From Vitis vinifera (taxonomy: Eukaryota > Streptophyta > Magnoliopsida > Vitales > Vitaceae): a DNA stretch of 64,000 nucleotides. Of this stretch, positions 25,606 through 38,321 are shown piece by piece. Each line of letters begins with the position of its first letter. Positions within the stretch are counted from its first letter, which is position 1. The DNA lies in assembly GCF_030704535.1 (NCBI RefSeq), contig NC_081822.1, positions 7,544,501 through 7,608,500 on the forward strand. The letters are read 5' to 3'. Under the pieces are notes generated by a model. It made no database searches. It was not told the DNA's origin and saw only the letters and a list, made by a program, of their open reading frames with translations. The position numbers and the translations under genes were made by a program.

Positions 25606-26069
25606 TGTTTCAGCCAGTGACTGATTCAGTGATTTGTGTGAACTTGGAACCCGAGTTGCATTTAGATCTCTATGTATCTATTCCTGAATTCCCTGGACCA
25701 TAGTCAATATTTTGTTTGTAGTTTGTGAAGTTCTTTTGATTATAGTTTATGAAGTTTTTTTTCAATGGATTGTTTGCCCAAATAAAACTCGTCCATGTGG
25801 TTTTTAACCCAAAAAAAGTACCAGCGGACGAGCATTTGTATAAAAGTAGGAACATCATTCAAACTGATGGAAGAGGCTCGGAATTAAAAATATCCTTGAT
25901 TTATTTATGCAACATTGTTGTATTTTTTGTGCATCAAACAACCGCATTCAAGAAAATGTAGTGAGGGAGGCGGCCAAAAGTGATTAGGAGGGAGTGAGAG
26001 GTTAGCTCTCTTTCTGTAACCCGACCAAAAAAAAAAAATAATCCCCCCACCACCAAATCCGGTAGGCAT

Positions 26070-27957
26070 TCAACCCTTATGCTCGAGTGCCACCCCAATC
26101 CGGGGAGTCTTCCTCAAGGCCTGGAGTTCGAAGGTGCCAGAAATTGTGAAAAAGGTATTTGGTTGGACCTCCTGTTTCAGTGCAGCCCCAAAATAGCCAT
26201 ACTGGTTCATCCTGGCCTTTACCAGCGTGTGAGGATTAATTGCATATGCGCATCCTATTGTTAGCTTGGATTCCTTTGTGGCGATCCTTCTTTTGACCTC
26301 TCCTGCCACTGCTCCCTTCTTCATCTGCCCTATAGGATGCCAATATAACACCCTTAGAGTCTCTCCTTTGTTCATCCTACAAAAAAACAAACAAAAAAAA
26401 AAAGGACACGTTTTGTTTTCAGGGCAAATCATGATTGAAAATATCCACAGAAATCTCTCTATTCACAATCAAGAATCCAAAAACTAACAGGCGGGCAACC
26501 ATTTTTTTTGGTAAATGTGGAGAGGACTTACAGAGTAAAGGAGAGAGCGGAGTGTTGCTGCGTCGCCCAGCTTACACCAACACTGAAATTGTCCCAAGTC
26601 CCATTGAACACCGAATATGTAGCCTCACCCCCAAAATTAATCCAGGGCGTACCAAAAACTGCTGAAACGTCAATGGGGAGAAAGTAGCTTAGGGTAACTG
26701 CTGCGCCTAAAGTTGCATACTCATGGAAGTATTCAACCGCTAGCTGCAATGGAAAGGAAAATACAGGCTTAAAAACCTCCACAGCCGGCATAACGTGATA
26801 TCTAGTTTGCCTCACAATGAAATAGTACCTTGTTTTTGTAGAATTTCAGAAAGTTAAATGAACCGATGAACCTGGTGGATGGCAGAAAATTTGTGACGCT
26901 CAAGGTTGGTTTCACCTACTAACCCCAATACCACTGTTAGCAAGATTCATTGCAATTGAGATTAACAACGAATAAATAAGTAAATAAAAAATGGGAAACA
27001 AATCACAGGTAAGATTACATTCATCCGTGCGTCCATTCTCACATTCGCTCTTACATTCGGGTCTTCATATCGTATGGTCGTATCCCCACGGTAAGTTCCA
27101 TGCCACTTCGCAATGGTGGAGGTGAGACCCTGGAGGTATAGAAATCCACAATGATAAAGATTGGGTTACCAACTTATTCTTCCTAGTACTTTTTTCTTTT
27201 TTTTTAATCTACTTGCTAAAAATCTGTTAAACACCAAAAGCCACTCGGAGTTTTTTGTTTCTCTTTTTAATTAGCCGGTGCTGCCTACAAAAAGCAGAGT
27301 GGTCTCGTCTTCAAAAAGATTCAAGGGACTTTGATCGGACTGGATTTCCTCTTGATTCTTTTTAGGTCTATTCTAAACTTCTCCACAAATTAGTGTTTAT
27401 TCCTCGACTTTTTTTCCCTAATTTTCTGGTTTGATCATAATTCAAGTGACCAGTTCAATTAAATAAGCTCTTCGATTTCTTGGATATCATCCTACAAAAA
27501 AATAATTTCTTTTTCTTTTCTCGATGACCAAACAGAACAATTCATAAATTATACATCTATAATTTCCTCTGTATCAAGTGGGAGCCTAATCCGCAAGCAT
27601 TCAATAAAAATGAAAACAAAACGGAAATTCGATAACCAAAGAAATGATCAATGCAGCAAAACCAATCAACAGAACCAATTACATTCAAGAAAATGAAAAG
27701 AAAGGCTGGAAAGAAAAGCAGATTATGTTCATACCCAACCGTTCCCGAAGTTGGAGGCGATGCTGAACCTCAGAGAAAGAAGGTAGTCCCTCGTGAGAGT
27801 CTCTGAAAATTCAATCAATTAATCAACAGTTGTAATGCCACATGTATAGTATTAGATTGAATGAGTACATAGAAAAATTTGTTTTACCGTTAGCCTTCCA
27901 GCCCATATCAGAGAAGTATCCAGGGCCATTCTTCATGTTTGCAGAACCCATGTCCAT
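26070..27957 (-). CDS. VDAC-like mitochondrial outer-membrane porin
   Basis: Six exons on the minus strand: 27957-27888, 27802-27735, 27129-27019, 26915-26829, 26743-26532 and 26376-26070. They join in frame into 284 aa; plant VDACs have about 276. The frame starts with MDMGSANMKNGPGYFSDMG, where GPGYFSDMG replaces the usual PGLYTDIGKKA. Exons 4-6 give the porin barrel (TLSVTNFLPSTRFIGSF, LAVEYFHEYATLGAAVTLSY, GTPWINFGGEATYSVFNG, LTIGCAYAINPHTLVKARMN) and the C-terminal strand RIGVALEHKG. VDAC forms the 19-strand channel for metabolites and ions in the outer mitochondrial membrane. The protein is divergent from canonical VDAC1-4 and resembles the fast-evolving VDAC5-type members. All introns are GT-AG, the frame is unbroken, and in-frame ATGs at residues 1, 3 and 8 leave the start uncertain. 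Expression is unknown. Confidence 0.8.
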
Positions 27958-28943
27958 TGACAGTTTTCAAATTGAAATGCCTGCTCTTGTTGAAGGAAGA
28001 AAATATATGATTTAAATTTATTTAATTTATCATAATTTCAACATTAAGAATGTGAACTTAATAAAACTTAAGTTTTTAGAAGATAAAACTAAACTATAAT
28101 TAAGTTTAGATAAACATTTTGATTATAAACTTAAATCATATTTGAAATATTTGTAAATAAAATTTAACTTTAATACAATTCACATAAATATTATAAATAA
28201 AATCTTAACTACAGTTAAGTCTTTTGGATATAAAACTTAATCATAGTATAAGTTGGATGATTTTTTTGTAAATAAAACTTAACCATGTTTGAGTGAATCT
28301 TTTTAATAAAAATTTAACTTTAATTGAATTCTTTACAAATAAATATTATTCACTAGATGAATATCATGAAAATGATTTGTTTTTTGAAATATAGGAGAAT
28401 GAGATGGGACATCAAGGTAAAGAAAATGGTAAATCAAAGAGATGATGAAGGCTCGTGATCCCAAAAGAAGGGGTGGATGTTGGTTATCGTTTATTTTTTA
28501 TTTTATTATAAAAGTTAACTATGAAACAAATTACTTACAAATTCGATTGAAAGATGAATCACAATAATCTTCAAAAATAAATTTTGTAACACATTTTTAG
28601 AAAAATTTGATCACCAAATAATTGATTGTAAATTATAAATAACTTTATTACCTAAACAATCTATGGTAGAGGCCTAAACAGGGTAGATTAAACCAATAAG
28701 AACAAAATACCCATCCCTAAGTGATGTAAGGGGACCGTCCGTATACCATATTTGGTCCATTTTGGTTCCTTCAGACATGGCCATAATCCTATGTAATTGC
28801 TGGGGTTTCATGAAGATAGGTTTCCCTCTGATTTGCTTGAGATTCCATAATCCCAAATACATGGCACTAGATTTGAAGTGCTTGGATTCTATCATTTTCG
28901 TTTCGGTGGTAGTTACTGCATATGACACCGTGTTTCAGCCAGC

Positions 28944-29760
28944 CCCAAAATCGCCATAGTGGCTCATCTTGGCCTTCATCAGTGTGCGAGGATTAATTGC
29001 ATATGCGCATCCTATTGTTAGCATGGATTCCTTTGTGGCGATCCTTCCGGTGACCTCTCCTGCCACTGCTCCCTTTTTCATCTGCCCTATAGGATACCAA
29101 TATAACACCCTTAGAGTCTCTCCTTTGTCCAGCCTACCCAAAAAAAAAAAGACAGGTTTTGTTTTCAAGGTAAACCATGATTAAAAGTGTATCCACAGAA
29201 ACCTCTCTGTTCACAATCAAGAATCCAAAAACTAATAATGGAATGGAGGGTAACCTTTTTTTTGGTAAATGTGGAGAGGACTCATAGAGTGAAGGAGAGA
29301 GCGAAGTGTTGCGTCGCCCAGCTTACACCAACATTGTATTTGTCCCAGGTCCCCTTGAACACTGAATATGCAGCCTCACCCTGCTGAAACGTCAATGGGG
29401 AGAAAGTAGCTTAGGGTAACTGCTGCGCCTAAAGTTGAACACTCATGGAAGTATTCAACCGCTATCTAGTTTGCTACACGATGAAATAGTAGCTTGTTTT
29501 TGTAGAATTCCGGAGAGTTCAATGAAGCAGTAAGGGTGGTGCATAGCGGAATATTTGTGACGCTCAAGGTTGGCATCACCTGCTAATATCACTGTTAGAA
29601 AGATTCGCTGCAATTGAGATCAAGGAACAACAAAATAAAATAAAAAGGGGACAGGTCACAGGTAAGATTACATTGTCACATCCGCTGCTACATTCGGGTA
29701 TCGATATCGCATAGGCGTATCCCCACGGCATATTCCGTGGCGGGCCCTGGAGGTAAAGAA
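28944..29760 (-). pseudogene. Partial VDAC-like duplicate, decayed
   Basis: The second copy of the duplication keeps exon 6 from its acceptor (29136) through GDFGAG (about 28950), where it is cut; the last third of the exon is missing. Degraded exon 5 (about 29275-29470), exon 4 (about 29500-29580) and exon 3 (about 29660-29760) follow upstream. Exons 1 and 2 are absent. Exon 5 has internal losses (the segment coding the GTPWINFGGEA region is missing). It cannot encode a barrel and is a pseudogene. Confidence 0.85.
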
Positions 29761-30964
29761 ATCATAAATTATGCCGTTATAATTTTCTTTGAGAAAATAA
29801 CGGAAATTCGATAACCAAAGAAGTTTTAATTATCTAAACCTACTCATTACCCTTTATTTTGTTTTTTTGGAGAAATTGAAAAAGATGATGGTCTTTATTT
29901 TTTTGTTGAATAGATAAAATCAAAATATACTTATAGATTATAAATCCACTTTAATTATGTTTATCAATACCATAAAAGTGGATTGCTACCAATTTCTATT
30001 ATTTTTATTATTAATAAATATGACGTTTTTAACTGTTGTTTTATTTTATGTCTAGGTGTATTAATTTTTTTTAACAAATATGATTTTTTAATTTGGATTT
30101 TGAGATTTTAAAATTTTGTGGGTTTTTGAAGTTTTATTAACTAATTTAATTTATATTAAATTATATGCTATTTAATTTTTGATAAAATTATATTTTATTT
30201 AATTTTTAATAACTATAAAATTTCTTGTTAAAAGTTACTAAAATTATTGGAAAAAAATATTTTAAAAATTTAGAAATCAATCAATGTTCCACAACAATAA
30301 CACAAGTGATCACATAAAATTTCCATGGTAACATTAGTAACTGATTAAGTTTATACTCAATGTTCATTAAGTTTATTTAATATATCATTATTTATTGTTA
30401 TTGTAATTGTAAAATAAATAGATTTAAACATTAAAGGTGTGAACTTAATAAAAGTTAAGTCTTTGGAAGATAAAACTTATCTATAATTAAGTTTAGATAA
30501 ACATTTTGTTTATTAATTTAATTGTATTTGAGTTATTTGAAAATAAAACTTAGAATTGACCCATAATGACCTTATCATCTCAAATAAATCTAGGTTTGAG
30601 TTCAATTTGAAACTATTATTCAGAATAACATTTTTTTTTGCACAAACGTATAAATGATTTTTTTTAGTTCAAAAATAAAGTTTCAATTGACGATTGAGAT
30701 TTTGGTTCAAAAATAAAGCATCGATTGACGATTAAGGCTTTATTTTGAATTAAAGTCTCAATTGACAATTAAAAATTCAAGTAAAAATAAAAAAATAATT
30801 AGTAATTGAAGCTTCAATAATAAAATAAAAATAAAAATGAAGCTTTAGTTGGAAATTGAAGCTTCAACTTAATTTTTTTAAAAAATATTTTTTCATGATA
30901 TGACTCTTACATCACAATAAAAGGGTCATTTTGAATCATATTAATCACAAGGTGAACATCATGA

Positions 30965-30997
30965 ATGAAAATGAAAATGAAAATGAAAATGAAAATT
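30965..30997 (+). repeat. ATGAAA hexamer microsatellite
   Basis: About five consecutive ATGAAA units in the 5' flank of the duplicated VDAC pseudogene. The matching place in copy 1 (near 28365) has only ATGAAAATG, so the array expanded after duplication. Confidence 0.85.
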
Positions 30998-31578
30998 AAT
31001 TGTTTTTTGAAAGATAGAAGGATGGAATAGGACATAAAGATAGCAAGAGGGAGTTTTCCTAGACCATCATGAACCAATAAAGAAATAGTAAAGCAAAGAG
31101 ATGATGGAGGCTCATGAACCCAAATGGAAAGGGTGGAAGGTGGAGGTCATATTTAAAATATGAAGTCATGGTGCTGAAAAAGACATGGCTTGGAGACGCA
31201 TGATACACTTTGTAAGAGAGAAAAAGTTTATTTGGTTGAAAGAATGTAACAATCACATATTGTTCATCGTTTTACAACAAGGAATATAATATTTTTAAAA
31301 CAAAAATACCCTCAATTAAATTTTTATTCCCATCCCACAGCCAAGTACTTTATGAAAAAAAAAATATGAAAGTAAAAATATTAATCCGAGGTTATATTTA
31401 TAATTTTCAAAAATTATTAATGACAAGGATAAATGAGTTCGGAGAAAAAATGAAATGAATGGAATAAATAAATTAAGTAACAGGGGTTACTATGAAAATG
31501 TTAAAAAAAACTATATTTTTTTTCAATAAAAGGAAATGATAACAGAATAAAAAAAACCAAAGAATTGCAAATCTAGGT

Positions 31579-31928
31579 TTTATTTGGTAATTGGTTTTTA
31601 AAATAGTGTTTAGGAATAGTTTTTGAAAATCGTTATCTAATATTTTGTAAAACAAAAATTTATTTTAAAATTTGAAATACTTTTAACCTATTTTTAATAT
31701 TTTTAAATATGTTTTAAAAATAATTTTTATACTTACAATTTTATTTTTAATCATTATATATGTTTGTATAATTATTTTTTAAAACAACTTTAAAAATAAG
31801 TGAAAACAACTAAAAAATATTTTTTGAAAAATAAAAAACAGAAAATAGTTTCTGATTATCAAACATATTTGATAGTTTTTTTATTTTAAAAAATAAAAAA
31901 CTATTTTTGAAAACAATTGTCAAATAAA
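31579..31928. mobile_element. MITE with imperfect terminal inverted repeats
   Basis: The left end TTTATTTGGTAATTGGTTTT and the right end, read in reverse, TTTATTTGACAATTGTTTTC form inverted repeats of about 29 bp with several mismatches. Inside are further nearly palindromic A/T-rich blocks such as TTTTTGAAAA. The element is about 350 bp and non-coding. Ends of this type are frequent in plant hAT-like MITEs. The target-site duplication is not clear. Confidence 0.6.
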
Positions 31929-31949
31929 CTATGGACTTCGCATTTCGGC

Positions 31950-32450
31950 TCATGCGTTTTTCATTCGACGACGAGCTCAATTTTTATTTGAAAATGATTT
32001 TATATATTAAAAAAAAAAATTGACTTGGAGTTGCCACTTATTTTTGTTTTATTTTTAAAAGAGTAAAGAAAATAAGAAAGAAAACCTTAAGTCTGACTCC
32101 TTATTTTAGAAAAGGTGGTCTGTGAAAAACCGGATTAGGTTCGGGGGTCAGGTTACTTATCGGGAAGGTACAGTAAAGACCGTAGCACCAAGTCCCTAAA
32201 AGTCGAATCTTTATTAATAAAATGAAGCCGACGTGGCAATCAATAGGAAAATCAATGGATACCCAAATCGATCATGCACATATGGAAATCGAAACATGCA
32301 TAGAGAATGACCAGAAAGAGAGTGGATGCGTACCTGGGCCATAAACGAGCAATGCACTATCATAAATATGGGGTCGGTGTACGATAAAGAGCACAAAATC
32401 TGAGTGAATCTTTTGGAGCAAGATCACTTGGTTCGCCCCGAGCTGCAAAC
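31950..32450. mobile_element. LTR-retrotransposon-derived repeat fragment (Gypsy-type, tentative)
   Basis: The segment carries phrases I recognise from abundant plant LTR repeats: TTGGAGTTGCCACTTATTTT (near 32025), GGTGGTCTGTGAAAAACCGG (32115) and TCAGGTTACTTATCGGGAAG (32149). No protein-coding part is present, and the ends cannot be placed. It is probably a fragment or solo LTR of an old Gypsy-type element. Confidence 0.4.
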
Positions 32451-32950
32451 TCCCTCCACTTTAAAATATCTCTCAAAAACCTTCATTCCCAAAACATCTT
32501 TGCAACCTTCATCCAAATGCGCTCACCCACTCCCCCCGTTGGAACTCAAAATCCTTTCTCCGCTTCCATGAAAAAAACCTCTATCCTTCTGCAAAAACTT
32601 CTCTTGTAGTGACTTTCTCTCTCTAAAACCCCAAAAACCTCCCTTTGTGACCTCAAAAAAGCCCCTCAACCTCAAACCCTCTTGTCACAGCTATCACTTA
32701 CTCTCCTGTTTCTCGATCAGCAAGCATGTTGTCCTCAACCACCAGCATGGCATGATCAGCAAGCATGTCGTCCTTAACCACCAACATGGTCATCCATGCT
32801 CTTTGTCGTGTCCATGCAGTTGGTCTCCTTCCAGAAAGGGGTCCCCCCTTGGCTTAAGAAAAATGGAAAAAAAAAAAAAAAATTCTTTCATGGGTGGTCC
32901 TAAACCAAGTGAAAAAAACCATTGGTCTTTGAAGGGGTCTACATAAACCT

Positions 32951-34881
32951 AATAACCTTTCACTTTTTTTCACCTAAAAAATACTTATTTTAAACAAAAA
33001 TGGTTTTACAAAGATAACATTTTTTTTTAAAACACATATATAAATAATTAAAATATAAAAAAAAATATTCATATAAAAAATAGGTTATTCCTACGGTTCA
33101 AAAAATGGGAAAGCTTTCTCTATTAATCCCAAAATCAAAGAGAGATGTTACTGTGGTACTTTAATCATTATGTTGTTCCGTAGGTCCATCTAACAGTAAA
33201 TTGAAGATATGCGCACCTGGGTATCAATCTTTGGACCAATGCCCCTTGCAGTCGTTCTTAACTTATCAAACTCTACCAGCACCGGGATATTCTGTCTTTC
33301 TACACATGTTTTTAATTGAAAAAAATCAAGGAAAAAAACGTGAAAGAGAATCAATAACTGGGATTGAAGCCATTCCATGAAGTTTCTCGTAGAAATCAAT
33401 AACTGGGAGATGCACCATGCCAAACGTGAAAGAGAATCAACACGTAGGCTCATTCCAATAGAGCAAGTAGTAGCGGGGCAAAGGGGAAGGGAAGGAACAA
33501 GCGTTGAGGCCATGGTCCTTGGAGAAATAGGACCGTGCTCCATTCATTATCAACTGCCACTTTATCCTGTCTTTCAAAGGATATGATTTTGGTCAAGCCC
33601 AATTCAACATGGTGATGGTGCCTTCTGCGCACCCCCATTCCTGCAAAGAAACGACAACAATATTAATTATGACCCATATATTCTTACACATTAATAATTA
33701 TTAGGAAATGCCTTTCTGAAAATCTACTGCCACTAGACAAGTTGAAAATTTCAAACTGAGGTGCTTGTCACCAATTTTCCATTCATGGGGTTCCAATATT
33801 TAATGACAAAGTGGGGGGTGACTCCATCTTAAGAAATTATCATTTTTCCCTTAGAGAAGTGGAATGTTAGGTATACCTTGATATTGTATACTGTTGTCCG
33901 GCTTCTCCTCTTTATTTGAAAAGGATACGAAGGTTATAAAAATGAAAATAAAGATTGTTAGATTACTGATGTGGCAGGATGAGTGGGATTACCCAGATAT
34001 TTTTTTTTAAATTTACTATGTTTTATTAAATATCATCGTCACGGCTGTTTTTGCTTTTTTTCTCATTTTTTTTTATTTTTATTTTACAAAAGACATATTT
34101 AAGTAGCAATTTTTTCCTTTAAGACATTTAAAACGCACTTCATTGCTTTCTCCTCATTTTCTCTTTTTCTTGCTTCTATTTTGAAAATATAAAATAAGGA
34201 GCCCGGCGCCTTATTCTCAATCTCCTACTCACTCCAATCAAATCTTAGCTAACTATCGTTTCCGGCGCTAAAGATTTATGATATTAAAAATGAAAATAAA
34301 TATTAAAAAGGTCAAAAAAAAAAAAAACAAATGAGTAACAAACGCACTAAGGACAAGAAGGTGGTGTTGGGTAGCGGGAGAATTGGTACTTGTGATGACG
34401 TGGAGCTGTGGAACGCGAAGAGATGGTGTCGTATAGATTAAATTAAAAAGTAATAAATGAGAGAGAGAGAGAGAGGGAGGAGTGAAGAGTGGGTAAGGGG
34501 CGTCAGGGGTGAAGGGTTAAAGGGAGGCTCGACTTCGAAACTGCCTTTATCGAATAGCGAACCTTCGATGCACGCGTTTAAAGAGCCCTTCGCACGTGCT
34601 CGGCCCGACTGGGATTCAGTATGGTCAAAATGCGCACGTGTCAGAACTAGGCGAGACGCTTAATCCAGGTGTTTATCCCTCTCTTTCTCTCCCCTTTTAT
34701 ATTTTGGCATCCCCTCTTACGTTCTCTCCCAACGACAGTACCAGTCAAACATTACCCGAATGAGTTCTTTTCGAATCTGGTAACCCAAAATTCCAACTCT
34801 CCGGTGATACCCCACCTTTTGATGCTGTGATAAGGGAGAATTTCGTCAACGGAGACCGAGATTCCGGCCAACTATATCTAC
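32951..34881. other. Intergenic with ARM-gene promoter
   Basis: Apart from the exon-like fragment near 33250, no gene was found. A GA dinucleotide run lies at 34458-34474. The 34200-34881 part is the promoter and 5' leader of the ARM-repeat gene, with CT-rich leader sequence at 34675-34730. Confidence 0.5.
33215..33290 (-). pseudogene. Exon-like fragment of an unrecognised gene
   Basis: On the minus strand a short frame reads IPVLVEFDKLRTTARGIGP followed by KIDTQ and a good splice donor (CCAG|GTGCGC); a possible acceptor lies just upstream. The neighbouring minus-strand sequence to 33640 is CT-rich and contains a short internal repeat. I do not recognise the family. It may be one exon of a dead or captured gene. 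Confidence 0.3.
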
Positions 34882-36499
34882 ATGGGGCAGAGCTCCGGTG
34901 ATCATAACGATTATTCCTCGACTTTCAGTGACTGTAACAGCGATAGATCCGGTGAGTTTCCGACGACATCGTCTCAGGGCCGCCGACTGCTGCTAGCCTG
35001 CGCTGCGGACAATTGCGATGATCTGATCCGGCAGCTCGTTTCCGATCTCAACTCTTGTTCGATTGATGAGCAAAAGCAAGCCGCCATGGAGATCAGGCTC
35101 CTCGCCAAGAACAAGCCCGAGAATCGTCTCAAGATCGCTGGGGCCGGGGCTATCAAGCCGTTGATTTCTCTTATCTCTTCCTCTGATGCTCAGCTTCAAG
35201 AGAACGGAGTTACGGCGATTTTGAATCTCTCTCTGTGCGACGAGAATAAGGAACTGATAGCCTCATCGGGAGCTATTAAACCACTGGTTAGAGCTCTCAA
35301 GACTGGGACATCAACAGCGAAGGAGAACGCAGCTTGTGCTCTGCTCCGCTTGTCACAGATAGAGGAGAACAAGATTGTAATCGGAATGGCGGGAGCGATT
35401 CCGCTGCTAGTGAATCTATTAGGGTATGGTAGTTTTCGGGGGAAAAAGGACGCATCGACGACTCTATATTCGCTATGTTCGGTTAAAGAGAACAAAATCA
35501 GAGCAATTCAAGCCGGGATCATGAAGCCTCTGGTGGAATTGATGGCGGATTTTGGGTCCAATATGGTGGATAAAGCAGCTTACGTGTTAAGCCAATTGGT
35601 TTCTCTCCCTGAAGGCAAAACTTCTTTGGTTGAGGAAGATGGTATTCCGGTACTCGTGGAGATCCTTGAAGACGGATCGCAGAGGCAGAAAGAAATTGCA
35701 GTTGCAATTCTCTTACAGATTTGCGAGGATAGCTTGGCTTATCGCAATATGGTAGCCCGCGAAGGAGCAATTCCTCCTCTGGTCGCATTGTCACAGTCCA
35801 GCGCCAATCGCTCTAAACAGAAGGTTAGAAACTTATCCCTCCCTCATCAGTTCAATTTTTTTTGCTAAGGATTACAAAATTGCAGGTTAAGGGTATAGAA
35901 TTCTTGAGGATTTTGTTTTCCGGCTTCTTGATTAAAGGAGGGGGAAAAAATTGAAAAGAAAAGTAGGACAATGAACCCCCTACTTTTTCTTTTGTTTTCC
36001 AGAATGTACAAACAAAGTGGTTAATTTTTAATTATTTTAATTGTTAAAGTGTTTAGATTTTTTAACACAGAAAAGATTTCCGTTAGAAATTATTTGATTA
36101 ACATAATTCCATGTTACTTTTATTTTTAATTTCTTTATGTTTTTTTAAAACACATATATTTTTTTCTTAAAAAGAGGGGTTAACCAAAGGTTTCGGTTGG
36201 CCCTTTCATACACGTGGCTCCCCCTCAGGCTCAAATGTAAGAAGAATTGCCATGTAATATGAGAAAAAACAAAGAAACAAGAGAAGTTGAGTGGCCATCT
36301 GGCCCATCTATCCACCGAAGTGGCAGTCGGTATCCATGATCAATTGATGTTGTTTGTTTACTTGAACTTAATTGGAGTTGGTTAATTTATTTCAGTGGTG
36401 TTTGTCGTTTAACGTGGACAGGCGGAGGCACTCATTGATCTTCTACGGCAACCAAGATCCGGCAACGTCGCTGCCAGAACGTCAGATGTGTCAGTCTAA
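34882..36499 (+). CDS. ARM-repeat protein (PUB4-like, no U-box)
   Basis: Two exons, 34882-35823 and 36422-36499, joined in frame to 339 aa. At least five armadillo repeats of about 42 residues are visible from residue 65 onward (RLKIAGAGAIKPLISLISSS, LQENGVTAILNLSLCDENK, GAIKPLVRALKTG, AGAIPLLVNLLGYGS, AGIMKPLVELMADFG, EDGIPVLVEILEDGS, REGAIPPLVALSQSS). There is a Ser-rich acidic N-terminus and no U-box, so it should not act as an E3 by itself. It resembles Arabidopsis At3g01400/At5g58680. ARM superhelices bind partner proteins; the partner here is unknown. Exon 2 adds the conserved end ALIDLLRQPRSGN. Codon use in exon 1 is GC-rich compared with the flanks. Confidence 0.92.
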
Positions 36500-38290
36500 G
36501 GCCCCCACACCACATGTCATGTAACAACACAGTCACACTTCGGCCAAAAAAAAAAAGAAAAAGAGAGAGAAAAATGAAGGAAAAAAAATGTAAATATCCG
36601 TGCAACGGAGCTTGTAAAATTTGTGATAGACGGATGTGGGTTTGTTTGGGTTTTGGATTGGAAAGTCGTGATACACGCTCTTTGTTTGATTATTTATCAT
36701 GTCACTTTTGTGAGTCGGAGAAGAAAGCATTAGGAAAAGTAAAGGCAATGGCAGCCATGGGAATAAAATAAGGAATCAAAATGGAGAAAGAGAAGTAAAA
36801 GCAGTCCGGTGGATGGATTTGACAAATCGCTAATATGTCCACGAGGAACGCGTGCTGAGACTGAGGCCCGGGAATCTTTTTTCAAATCGTAGCCATTGAT
36901 TTTTGAACAGCTTAGCGCTTCTCTTGGTCTGCCACGTGCCAATCTTTCCCTTTGATCAACTCGGTTTGTCCTTCACCTTCCCCAAACTTATGATGATGGC
37001 GGCTGATTCTCCATTATTTTATTTGATGACTCACCTTTTGTATAGTTTTTTCCCACATTATATCAAATCACAAAATAAAAACAAATTTATTTTCTGGAGT
37101 TTTCATGTAAATTACCATTTTACAGCTATCAAAAATCCAATTAAAACTCAACTGTGTATCAGAGAGAAATGAGGCCCATTATTAACCACAACGTATGGTA
37201 GGTATTTCATTTATCTCAGATGTTGACGAGTGAACCCCTGTGATACAAGCACGTCCTACCTTTCACATCAACTTTGTCTTCATTTCTTTCTTTTTCACCT
37301 CCAATTTCATGAGAGAGTGAAATCAGAAGAAATATCTCTCCTTCTGTAGTGTTGCTCATATTTGGAAATGTGGATGAGAATGTACGTCAGATGAGGTATG
37401 AGGTAACTGCGCTTGCTGGGTACATTTTAATTTTCGTGGCTGAGAATTTATGTAATCCTGTGAAAAAAGTATTGTCAGAAATGATCAGAAAAGGCCAACC
37501 TCACCTCATGGAAGTTAAGATATCCCTGTCTCGAGTCAACCTAACGTGAGAGCCCTGTAATTTGATGTATAACCAGCCACTGCCAGTGGCTGATGATCCG
37601 GCCCTCAATGTTGTTTGAAAAGATCAGCATTTTCCCAAGGGCGAGCGAGCAGTCACGTGGTTTGAAGGGTGACAATGTGGAGGCGACAATGAGGGGTTTA
37701 GTTGAATGTTCATCGCATTACTCGAGTGGTGAGTGGTCAATTGTTAACTCTAATCTCCTTAATTCCTGGCCCTAAACGCGTAAGTTGAAGGTATTATGAA
37801 ATCAAACATGGAAAAACGTGTTTTTTATTATATTTTTCTTCAACAAAATATACTATTTATATTTGAAAATTCAAACATAAGATTAAATTTTTGGAAAGAT
37901 ACATACATGTTAGATGGTTTTGGAAAAGAGGGTGGAGGCTAAGACAGAATGGAGAGTTGGGCGGTAGATGCCACTACTTATTTATCTTTAAGGGCATTGA
38001 CCGGGTCCGGCAGAGTCGGGTTTGGGCCATGACCAAGACCTAATCAACAAAAGGTCAGTGCTTACCTCAGCAACCGTTCATAAAGTCTGCCTTCACCGTT
38101 TCCCATTTTCCAAGTGTGTGACGGAGGGTAGCTCTTTTATTGACTACACTACAAGAGCCATCAAGCTTGACCATTTCTCTTCCCCCAACTAAAACCCAAA
38201 AGCCAAAAAAGAAGAAAAGAAAAGAAAAGAAAAAAACATGAGTCATTCAAACATGACTTTAATAACAATATATAGTAGGAATAACACCCC

Positions 38291-38321
<31 letters not shown>

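Larger units (their letters stand above)
25330..31150. repeat. Head-to-tail segmental duplication containing a VDAC-like gene
   Basis: Copy 1 spans about 25330-28500 and copy 2 about 28674-31150. Matching landmarks in order: CCTAAACAGGGTAG (25324 / 28674), TTGGTCCATTTTGGTTCCTT (25430 / 28751), VDAC exons 6, 5, 4 and 3, CGGAAATTCGATAACCAAAG (27621 / 29802), GTGAACTTAATAAAA (28052 / 30440) and CAAAGAGATGATGRAGGCTC (28435 / 31094). The block therefore covers the gene plus 3' and 5' flanks. Copy 2 has lost exons 1-2, part of exon 6 and other pieces, and has gained AT-rich sequence (29830-30400). Confidence 0.85.
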
